Part shown: positions 1-6,741 of the stretch, piece after piece
How positions within the stretch are numbered: the stretch's first letter is position 1
Layout of the letters: every line of letters begins with the position of its first letter
Source: Nocardia thailandica NBRC 100428
GTDB taxonomy: Bacteria > Actinomycetota > Actinomycetes > Mycobacteriales > Mycobacteriaceae
Direction of reading: 5' to 3'
Assembly: GCF_000308795.1 (NCBI RefSeq)
Contig: NZ_BAGK01000206.1
Span: forward strand, 1 to 45,666
DNA: 45,666 nucleotides
Translations under genes and position numbers: made by a program
Notes under the pieces: generated by a model
Database searches by the model: none
What the model was told of the DNA's origin: nothing
The model's input: the letters and a program-made list of their open reading frames with translations, nothing else

Positions 1-682
1 CGGCGCGGTGCAGCGCGGCGACGGCCTCGATGCTGCGGTCGACGCGCTTCTCGACCGAAAGCCGCCCGCAATGCACCAGCAGCGGCAGCCCGGGCACACC
101 GAGGTCGGCGCGCAGGCGGCCGTCGTGTTTGCGCGGGCTGAACAGGTCGAGGTCGACGCCGAGGGGCACCAGCTCGACGTTGGGCGCGCCGATCCGCTCG
201 AATTCGGCGCGGGCGAAGGCGGTCGTGCAGACCACGCGGTCGTAGTCGGCAGCGGTGCGGCGGTTGGCGACGTCGGCGAAGCGGCGGGCGACGGCGCCGG
301 GCAGGACCTGCCCGAGGAGCCGGTCGAGGCGTTCGTGGGAGATCATCACCCCGACCACGTCGTTGCGGCGCGCCCAGCGCCCGAATCCGCGCAGGGTGAG
401 CCGGTCGGACACCTCGAGCACGTCGGGTCGCAGCCCCGCCAGCACATCGGCGACGCGGCGGGGGTCGGCCGCCCGGTAGCCGCCGGTCCAGGGAATGGCC
501 ACGGCGGGCAGGGTGATCCGGACGGCGCCGGTGGGCAGCACTTCCTCGCTGCGCCGGGGGCCGGGCACGATGAGCACCACCTCGTGGCCCGCGGCGGCGT
601 AGCCCTCGCCGAGGTGGTGCAGCGCGGTGCGCAGGCCACCCGATCGCGGGCCGTAGAAGTTGGCGAGCTGCACGATGCGCAC
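1..682 (-). CDS. mgtA: GT4 glycosyltransferase, MgtA-like mannosyltransferase (partial)
   Basis: The gene runs off the left edge, so only about 227 N-terminal residues are visible. The start is taken as a GTG giving VRIVQLANFYGPRSGGLRT, the usual N-terminus of the GT4 family acceptor-side Rossmann domain. The segments DALEVSDRLTLR-like, VMISHERLDR and CGRLSVEKR match what I remember of M. tuberculosis Rv0557 (MgtA, earlier called PimB), a GDP-mannose-dependent alpha-mannosyltransferase that elaborates lipoglycan precursors at the cytoplasmic face of the membrane. The donor-site E(x7)E region lies outside the window. It lies downstream of the c-di-GMP gene on the same strand with a gap of about 78 bases, so it may be co-transcribed. 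Orthology to MgtA rather than another GT4 enzyme is inferred from N-terminal similarity. Confidence 0.8.
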   Translation of the reverse strand, partial: MRIVQLANFYGPRSGGLRTALHHLGEGYAAAGHEVVLIVPGPRRSEEVLPTGAVRITLPAVAIPWTGGYRAADPRRVADVLAGLRPDVLEVSDRLTLRGFGRWARRNDVVGVMISHERLDRLLGQVLPGAVARRFADVANRRTAADYDRVVCTTAFARAEFERIGAPNVELVPLGVDLDLFSPRKHDGRLRADLGVPGLPLLVHCGRLSVEKRVDRSIEAVAALHRA

Positions 683-760
683 GCCGCCGATCGTGCAGAC
701 CCACGGAACCGTGGGACCGAACGCGACGTGAACAGCGGCCGAAGAGGCGGCTAACCGCGG

Positions 761-2629
761 TCAGCTGGGCGCGACACCACGGCCCGCGCGGGGCAGGTCG
801 AGGTCGAGGGCGATCCGGCCCTCCCGCAGGTGCGCCTCGACCTCCTCGCCGGGCATGGGCCGGGCGATGAGGAAGCCCTGGGCGCGGTAGCAGCCGAGGC
901 CGACGAGGGTGCGCGCGGCCATCGGCGTCTCCACGCCCTCGCCGACGACGCCGAGCCCGAAGGATCCGGCCAGGCCGATGATGGACTTCACGATGGCGAG
1001 GTCGTCGCTGGAATCGCCGAGCCGCTGCACGAAACCGCGGTCGATCTTGACCGCGTCGACGGGCAGCGCCTTCAGGTGCGACAGCGAAGAGTAGCCGGTG
1101 CCGAAGTCGTCGATGGCGATCTGCACGCCCATCTTCTTCAGCCCGCGCAGGGTGACGCGCGTCCGCACGAGATCCTGCACGACGACGTGTTCGGTGATCT
1201 CGAGGCACACCGAGGACCCGTCGATGCCGAACAGGCGGAGGATGTCCTCGATGCGCTCCACGAAATCGGCGCTGACCAGCTGTACCGGCGACACGTTGAT
1301 CCGGATGACGACGTTGGCGGCCAGCCCGCGGCGGCGCCAGTCGGCGAACTGCGAGCAGGCCGACCGGATCACCCAGCGGCCCAGTTCGCCGGCCAGGTTG
1401 GTCGCCTCGGCGACCGAGACGAACGCGCCCGGCGGCAGCAGACCGCGGGTGGGGTGCTGCCAGCGCACCAGCGCTTCCAGGGCGACGATCCGGCCGGTCC
1501 GCAGGTCGACCTCGGGCTGGTAGTGCAGGACCAGCGATCCGTCGGACACCGCGCTGCGCAGGTTCAGCTCGACGTCGTCCTGGAGTTCGAACTGCGCGCG
1601 CATGGCGTCGGTGAACACCGCGACCCCGTTGCCGCCGCCGGACTTGGCCGACAGGAGCGCGTGGTCGGCGCGGCGCAGCACGTCCGAGACCGACGCCTGC
1701 CCCGGCACGCCGAGGGCGACACCGACGCTCACCCCGCGGCTCACCGATTCCTGGCCGACGGAGACCCGCCGGCCGATGAGCTGCTGGATGCGGGTGGCCT
1801 CGAGTTCGGCGGCGACGGCGTCCATCGGGGCGGCGGGCACGATGACGAATTCGTCGCCGCCGAGGCGGGCGATCATGTCGTCGGCGCCGAGGTTCTGCTG
1901 TAGTCGCTGGGCGAGGGTGCGGATGAAGTTGTCGCCCGCGCTGTGGCCGAGGAAGTCGTTGAGGGCCTTGAGCCGGTCGAGGTCGAGGAAGAACGCGGCG
2001 ACCGGGCCCTTGTTGCCCGCGGCGAGCCGGTTCTCCATGTATTCCAGCAGGGCGCGGCGGTTGGCCAGGCCGGTGAGGTCGTCGTGCAGGGCGATGTAGC
2101 GCAGCTTCTCCTCGGCCACCACGCGCGCCTGCAGCTGGGCGAAGAGGGCGGCGATGGCCTTGAGGACGTTGAGTTCCCTGGCGTTCCAGGTCCGGTCGCC
2201 CTGTTTGACGAAGCCGAGCACGCCGGTGGATTCCCCGCGCGAGACCAGCGGCACGCAGGCCATGGCCACCTCGGGGATGCCCGAGCCGCGGCGCACCGTG
2301 TCCTGGTAGTCGGCGCTGCCGCGGTCGGGGCGCACGATCAGCGGTTCGGTGGCGTATTCGAGGGCGCGGAACACCGAGTCGGCGTGTTCGAACTCGACCA
2401 CGCGCAGCGGGTCGGGGTCGGGCACGTCGGCGCGGTGCGGCCATTCGGCGACCAGGACGGTCGCGCGGCGCTCGCGGTCGGTGTGGCGCAGGTAGCTGAA
2501 GTCGACGTCGAAATGCTCGACCAGCGAGGCCAGGACCCGTTCGCTCGCGGCCACCATGGTCGTGGCGTCGACACCCATCAGCTCGGAGGCGACCTGTGTC
2601 ACCAGCGAGTCGAGCGTCTGCCGAGGCAC
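761..2629 (-). CDS. GAF-GGDEF-EAL bifunctional c-di-GMP synthase/phosphodiesterase
   Basis: This 622-residue protein has a GAF-type sensor domain (about residues 20-170), a GGDEF diguanylate cyclase domain with an intact ARLGGDEF signature, and an EAL phosphodiesterase domain with ALEALVRW, DDFGTGYSSL and KIDRGFV. It resembles M. tuberculosis Rv1354c and the M. smegmatis bifunctional enzyme DcpA, so it probably makes and breaks c-di-GMP in the cytosol. The I-site arginine normally preceding GGDEF in RxxD is missing (GADD instead), which suggests weak product inhibition. The GTG start at 2629 is chosen because GGAG lies 7-8 bases upstream and the protein then begins VPRQTLDSLVTQVASEL, like the mycobacterial protein; a longer upstream reading would overlap the preceding gene. 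It starts 16 bases after that gene, the same pair order as Rv1355c-Rv1354c. Confidence 0.9.
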   Translation of the reverse strand: MPRQTLDSLVTQVASELMGVDATTMVAASERVLASLVEHFDVDFSYLRHTDRERRATVLVAEWPHRADVPDPDPLRVVEFEHADSVFRALEYATEPLIVRPDRGSADYQDTVRRGSGIPEVAMACVPLVSRGESTGVLGFVKQGDRTWNARELNVLKAIAALFAQLQARVVAEEKLRYIALHDDLTGLANRRALLEYMENRLAAGNKGPVAAFFLDLDRLKALNDFLGHSAGDNFIRTLAQRLQQNLGADDMIARLGGDEFVIVPAAPMDAVAAELEATRIQQLIGRRVSVGQESVSRGVSVGVALGVPGQASVSDVLRRADHALLSAKSGGGNGVAVFTDAMRAQFELQDDVELNLRSAVSDGSLVLHYQPEVDLRTGRIVALEALVRWQHPTRGLLPPGAFVSVAEATNLAGELGRWVIRSACSQFADWRRRGLAANVVIRINVSPVQLVSADFVERIEDILRLFGIDGSSVCLEITEHVVVQDLVRTRVTLRGLKKMGVQIAIDDFGTGYSSLSHLKALPVDAVKIDRGFVQRLGDSSDDLAIVKSIIGLAGSFGLGVVGEGVETPMAARTLVGLGCYRAQGFLIARPMPGEEVEAHLREGRIALDLDLPRAGRGVAPS

Positions 2630-2645
2630 GATGTCTCCGATCCTG

Positions 2646-4793
2646 CTATCCGTCGGTCCTGCTGCCGGGCACCGGCAATCGCCGACTGCGCACACTCGCA
2701 GCCGCGGCGAAGCTCAGACGAAGAACCAATGCCACGCTCTCATCCACAGGAACTCCCAGCAGATCCAGGAAATGCCCCTGAATGGTGGCAAGTGTATCTG
2801 TGAACTCGGGAGAAACGATGCGCAAATCCTCGCGCCGCCCGGCATACAGGAACACCGGGGACACCGGCTGTACCGCCAGACCCAGCCGCTGAGCGGCCAG
2901 CCAGACCCGCTCGACGGCCGCGCCCGCCCTGGCGTATCCGGCCAGATCCGGCCGCCCGCCGCCCGTCGCGAAGGTGACCGCGACCAGCGCGGAACTGGCC
3001 CTGACCCGGTCGGCGGTGAAGTCGCCGAGCGCCCGGCCCGCCTGCCAGTCGCGCAGCCGGGCCATCACGTCGGCGCGCCTGCCGACCTGGATCTCGGCGA
3101 GTTCGTCGGGGGCGGGCTCGAGCGAGCGGATATCGATCCCGGTGCGCAGATCCTCGCCGGGCCACCGCAGTTCGCCGTAGAGCTGGGCGTGCAGTTGCGG
3201 GGTCAGGTAGCGGACGCGGTCGCTCTCTCCGAGCAGGTCCGCCGCGGCCGCGAGGTCGGGCGCGGCGGTGAGGACGCGCAGGTTCGCGGACTCGGCGGCC
3301 GCGGCGGCGGCGAGGACCGTGCCCGCCTCGGGCGGCAGCGGCCGCGCGTCGCCCAGGTGCCTGCTGGTCTCGCGGGCCAGGGCGGCCGGGTAGTCGGCGG
3401 CCAGCGCCGCGTCGGTACCTTCGCCTAGGCGCAGTTCGGCGGTCAGCGGCGCGGCGCGGTCGCCGGTGACGAACCGGGTCTCGCCGAGCAGCCCGTGCGC
3501 GGCGGCCGCGGCGCGGGCGTTGTACAGGGCCGCGCCGACGGCCACGGCGCTGCCGCGCAGGCCGATGTCCATGGCGCTGGTGCGGCTCGGGTCCAGGGTG
3601 ACGCGCACGAGGCCGGGCGGGGTGTCGAGCCGCCACGGCTGCACGTTGCCGCCGGAGGGTGCCCGCTGCGCGCAGGCCAGGATCGCGGTGACCGGGTCGG
3701 CGGGTTCGGGTTCGGGGGCCAGGTCGGCGGGTTCGACGGTCAGCACGGTGTCGTCGGGGATCACCGGTTCGGCCAGGGAGTCGAGGTCGGCGTCGAGGTC
3801 GACGCGAGTGCGGCCCGAGGACAGTTTGCGGCCGAGGCCGAGCCTGCGCACCGCCGCCGCGACGACGGCCGCGCCGAGGGCGACGTCCCCGGCGAGCTGC
3901 GGCCAGGTGGTGACGGTCTCGTCGATCTCGGCCAGGCTGGCCGCCATCCGGTCCGAGAGCCGGTCGGGGTCGAGGATCCGCAGCACGTGCGGCGCCTTCT
4001 CCCTGGTGGTCAGGCCGCGCAGATCCGCGCCGGTGGTGGCGCCGAGGACGCCGTGGAACGGGGCGCGGCCGGGCTCGAGGTCGTAGCGCTCGACGTCGAA
4101 GAGCCCGCCGTCGCTGGTTTCCATGAAGACCGGCAGGCCGCGGCGGCGCGCGGCCTCGCGGACCGCGAACTTCATGTCGAGGGAGTCGCATTCCTCGATG
4201 ACCAGGGTCAGCCCGTCGAGGAACTCGTCGACCGAGTCGATGTCGACGCCGGTCGGCTGGATCTCCACCGGCAGGTAGGGGTCGAGTTCGGCGATGCGGC
4301 GGGCGGTCACCACACACTTGTTCACGCCGATGTCGAACAGGCCGCCGGGCACCCGGTTCAGGTTGGACAGGTCGAGGGTGTCGAAGTCGGCCAGCCGCAA
4401 CCGCCCGCAACTGCCCTCCTGGGCGAGCGCGAAGGCGATGGCGTGGCCGACGCTCTGGCCGACGATGCCGATCGTGCCGCTCGCGAGCCGGCGCTGCTCG
4501 TCGAGGGTGAGCTTGTTGCGGTTGCGGTCGAGGCGGATGGCCCGGTAGGCGGGCTCGGCGAGCACGCCGACGAGCGTGTGCCGCCACGGGTAGTGGACCC
4601 AGCGGTGGTCCTCGGGGTCGATGTCCGCGGGCACGCCGACCAGTTCGCTCAGCTCGCGCTGCATGGCGCCGCGCAGGTCGCGCACGCGGATGCCCGCGGC
4701 GGCCGAGAGCAGGCGCAGGCGCGCGGCGTCGATCGGATCGGCGGGGTCGAGCACCTGGGCCCGGTACTCGGTGTCGGTGTCGTGCTCGGTCAT
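2646..4793 (-). CDS. moeY: ThiF/E1-like and nitroreductase-like fusion protein (Rv1355c/MoeY type)
   Basis: This 715-residue fusion has an E1/ThiF/MoeB Rossmann domain (about 100-330) with GTIGIVGQSVGHA as nucleotide loop and LADFDTLDLSNLNR as the acidic adenylate-binding segment. A nitroreductase-like FMN domain follows (about 365-700), starting CAQRAPSGGNVQPWRL. The same fusion is annotated in M. tuberculosis as MoeY (Rv1355c), beside Rv1354c as here. Despite the name, no biochemical role in molybdopterin synthesis is evident from the sequence. An adenylating domain joined to a flavin domain suggests activation followed by redox chemistry on a small molecule or a carboxyl terminus, which is inference. 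The ATG overlaps the stop of the upstream GNAT-like gene by four bases, indicating translational coupling. Confidence 0.85.
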   Translation of the reverse strand: MTEHDTDTEYRAQVLDPADPIDAARLRLLSAAAGIRVRDLRGAMQRELSELVGVPADIDPEDHRWVHYPWRHTLVGVLAEPAYRAIRLDRNRNKLTLDEQRRLASGTIGIVGQSVGHAIAFALAQEGSCGRLRLADFDTLDLSNLNRVPGGLFDIGVNKCVVTARRIAELDPYLPVEIQPTGVDIDSVDEFLDGLTLVIEECDSLDMKFAVREAARRRGLPVFMETSDGGLFDVERYDLEPGRAPFHGVLGATTGADLRGLTTREKAPHVLRILDPDRLSDRMAASLAEIDETVTTWPQLAGDVALGAAVVAAAVRRLGLGRKLSSGRTRVDLDADLDSLAEPVIPDDTVLTVEPADLAPEPEPADPVTAILACAQRAPSGGNVQPWRLDTPPGLVRVTLDPSRTSAMDIGLRGSAVAVGAALYNARAAAAAHGLLGETRFVTGDRAAPLTAELRLGEGTDAALAADYPAALARETSRHLGDARPLPPEAGTVLAAAAAAESANLRVLTAAPDLAAAADLLGESDRVRYLTPQLHAQLYGELRWPGEDLRTGIDIRSLEPAPDELAEIQVGRRADVMARLRDWQAGRALGDFTADRVRASSALVAVTFATGGGRPDLAGYARAGAAVERVWLAAQRLGLAVQPVSPVFLYAGRREDLRIVSPEFTDTLATIQGHFLDLLGVPVDESVALVLRLSFAAAASVRSRRLPVPGSRTDG

Positions 4794-5542
4794 GCGCCGA
4801 TCCGTCCCTCGTAGGCGCCGCTTGTGGGCGCGGGTCTGCCGAGGGCGGCGAGCCTGCCCGCGAGCTCGGCGCGTTCGGCCGCGACGAGGATCCGCTGCAG
4901 CGGCTCGGCGTCGTCGGGGCGGTGCAGGTCCCACCACATCGGCACGGTGCGGTACCGGTCGTCGGGGTAGGGCACCGGCGGCACGCCGGGCTGGACGCGC
5001 GCGCCGGAGCTCGCGTACCGATCGACGTTGCCGTCGCCGGTGGTCACGAAGCCGTAGCGTGCCCCGAGCAGCCAGGTCAGGTGGACGACGGCGCGGGCGA
5101 GCGTGGCGCCGAGTTCGGGTCGCCGGGTCGCGGCGCGGTCGGCCCAGACGGCCTTGACCTCGACGATCCCGGCGTCGACCCGCTCGGCCACCGCCCGCGA
5201 CAGCTCGGCGTGGCCCGGCCTGCCCCGCCAGGCGGCCAGGCCGTGCACCCGGTCGGGTCCGGTCACGGGCCGCTGCGCTCGCAACCCGGCCACGACCACG
5301 TCCCCGCCCGCCTCGCCGCGGGCGCACACGGCGGCGAACAGCGCCGTCCCGTCGCCGTCGGCGAAGCGCTCGTATTCGAGTGCGGACTCCACGCCATACC
5401 TGCGGTATACCCGCTGGGCGCCTGCCAGATACTGCTGCCACAGCCAGGGCCGGGTGTTCGGGGTGGATACCCGGATCACGCAGCCGGTGTGCAGATCCCG
5501 GTACCGCAACACCACCGCATCGCGCGCTGATTCGACCGCCAT
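4790..5542 (-). CDS. GNAT-like protein, possibly an N-acyl amino acid synthase type
   Basis: I do not firmly recognise this protein of about 250 residues. Its layout resembles GNAT or autoinducer-synthase-like folds: an N-terminal part with PNTRPWLWQQYLAGAQRVYRRYG, a central strand-rich part, a segment HGLAAWRGRPGHAELSRAVA, then VEVKAVWADRA and a helix before YGFVTTGDGNVDRY. An acyltransferase that supplies or modifies the substrate of the MoeY-like partner is plausible but unproven. The start at 5542 is chosen because AGGA lies five bases upstream; in-frame ATGs at 5569 and 5587 are alternatives, and GGGAG precedes the 5569 one. It overlaps moeY by four bases and heads the three-gene operon that ends with the c-di-GMP enzyme. 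Confidence 0.65.
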   Translation of the reverse strand: MAVESARDAVVLRYRDLHTGCVIRVSTPNTRPWLWQQYLAGAQRVYRRYGVESALEYERFADGDGTALFAAVCARGEAGGDVVVAGLRAQRPVTGPDRVHGLAAWRGRPGHAELSRAVAERVDAGIVEVKAVWADRAATRRPELGATLARAVVHLTWLLGARYGFVTTGDGNVDRYASSGARVQPGVPPVPYPDDRYRTVPMWWDLHRPDDAEPLQRILVAAERAELAGRLAALGRPAPTSGAYEGRIGA

Positions 5543-5656
5543 CGAGTTCCTACTCCATACCGCGGGCATTGCGGCTCCCGCATCCAACTCGGCGATCCCG
5601 TGCGCCGGCCGCCCGGCCGGCGCACGGCGCCAAGGGCAGTATCCGTCATAGGCGCG

Positions 5657-5675
5657 GAATTCGTAGCACGAATTC
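5657..5675. promoter_or_regulatory. Inverted repeat GAATTCGT-N3-ACGAATTC, possible operator
   Basis: A perfect 8-bp inverted repeat with a three-base centre lies between the stop of the GyrI-like pair and the start of the GNAT-moeY-c-di-GMP operon, about 115 bases upstream of the latter. Its low GC content stands out locally and it has no adjoining T tract, so an operator is more likely than a terminator. The regulator is unknown. Confidence 0.35.
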
Positions 5676-5691
5676 AGCTAACGTTGAGCTA

Positions 5692-6126
5692 TTACACACG
5701 GATCGAGACGAACAGTTCCACGGTCTCGGCGCCCCGCCAGACCTCGATCTCCTCGCGATAGGCCCGCACGATCTCGGCCGACGCGGTGGCGTCGTCGACC
5801 TGTGCCCAGACGTCCTCGACCGGGTCGTGATAGTCGCCGTTCGGTTCGAAACGGGCATAGACGCCCTTGGGCACGGCGACCATGAGGTCGCCCACCGGGA
5901 CCAGCTCGGGCGCCGCGAACTCCCGCGACACCAGGGCGTTGTAGGTGCCCGCCGGGTCGGGGACGTAGACCGTGTGCAGCGGGCCGGTCCCCTCGGGACG
6001 GTCGCGCAGCCGGTCCTTGAGGAAGTCGATGAGGTCGCTGTTGCTGACCTTGAAACTCGGGTGCACGCGGGGCACGGCGAGGCCGCCGTAGAGGGCGGCG
6101 CCCCGGACCACGATCGAATAGGTCAT
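5692..6126 (-). CDS. GyrI-like small-molecule-binding domain protein
   Basis: This 144-residue protein has the GyrI-like/AraC effector-binding fold pattern: an N-terminal strand, a central LMVAVPKGVYARFEPNGDYHDPVEDVW segment (shown only in part here), and a C-terminal strand EEIEVWRGAETVELFVSIRV. The G-x-Y-A-[KR]-F motif is shared with its upstream neighbour. Such standalone domains bind hydrophobic or cationic small molecules, and some have hydrolase activity or inhibit gyrase. No DNA-binding domain is present, so it is not a regulator by itself. The ATG overlaps the stop of the upstream paralogue by four bases (ATGA), so the two are translationally coupled and probably arose by tandem duplication. 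The ligand is unknown. Confidence 0.75.
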   Translation of the reverse strand: MTYSIVVRGAALYGGLAVPRVHPSFKVSNSDLIDFLKDRLRDRPEGTGPLHTVYVPDPAGTYNALVSREFAAPELVPVGDLMVAVPKGVYARFEPNGDYHDPVEDVWAQVDDATASAEIVRAYREEIEVWRGAETVELFVSIRV

Positions 6127-6566
6127 CGCGGATCGACCGCCAGGTAGAGGTCGATCTTGTACGCGTGCGGGTAGCACTCGAAATCCCCGGTGTAGGTGCG
6201 CCGGATCTGCTTGTGCTCCTCGGCGTAGCCGATCTGGGTCCACAGGTCGGTCATCACGCGGGGGAAGTTGCCCACGGAGGAGAACTTGGCGTAGGTGCCG
6301 CGCGGCAGCCGCGCGACCAGGTGACCCCGGGTGACCTGGTCGAAGGACGCGCACTGGTACCCGACGATCTGGGTGTTGTAGGTGCCGAGTTCCCCGGTGT
6401 AATCGGTGTAGGCGCTGGCCAGCGGTCCGCCGAGATCCTGATGCAACACCGAGGCCCAGGCGGCCTCCAGGTCGCGGTCGCGCAATTCCCCCAGCGCGCG
6501 CTTGGGACTACGAACCGGCAGACCGGCGACCCAGGTCTCGTCCCGCTCGACGATCTCGAACTGCAT
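6123..6566 (-). CDS. GyrI-like effector-binding domain protein, AraC-type
   Basis: This 147-residue protein starts MQFEIVERDETWVAGLPVRSP, the classic opening of bacterial transcription-activator effector-binding (GyrI-like) domains, and carries LVARLPRGTYAKFSSVG and a C-terminal YPHAYKIDLYLAVDPR strand. It matches its downstream neighbour in layout. The domain usually dimerises or duplicates to form a ligand cleft; two adjacent single-domain genes could form a heterodimer, which is inference. An upstream reading to 6716 exists, but the start at 6566 gives the standard N-terminus. Its transcription unit is divergent from the YfhO-like gene at 6742, with about 175 bases between them. Confidence 0.8.
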   Translation of the reverse strand: MQFEIVERDETWVAGLPVRSPKRALGELRDRDLEAAWASVLHQDLGGPLASAYTDYTGELGTYNTQIVGYQCASFDQVTRGHLVARLPRGTYAKFSSVGNFPRVMTDLWTQIGYAEEHKQIRRTYTGDFECYPHAYKIDLYLAVDPR

Positions 6567-6704
6567 CGGTGGCTCTCTCGGAGGGGTCGGTCGGAAAGGC
6601 CATGCTATCAACATCACCCGGCATACGGCGGCGTGGACACCGGCGCGTGACGGCACCTGAGCTGGACCGATGTCCACTATGAATACCCACGCAGCGCTCC
6701 GAAT

Positions 6705-6732
6705 TGTCCGGTTCACCGGACTGGTCTAGGCT
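6705..6732 (+). promoter_or_regulatory. Putative promoter TTGTCC-N16-TAGGCT with embedded inverted repeat
   Basis: TTGTCC at 6705-6710 and TAGGCT at 6727-6732 are 16 bases apart and fit the TTGnnn/TAnnnT pattern common in actinobacteria. Only nine bases separate the -10 from the GTG start at 6742, so the transcript would be leaderless or nearly so. The spacer holds a perfect inverted repeat GTCCGGT-TC-ACCGGAC (6706-6721), placed where a repressor would block polymerase. Confidence 0.5.
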
Positions 6733-6741
6733 CCCGCGCTC

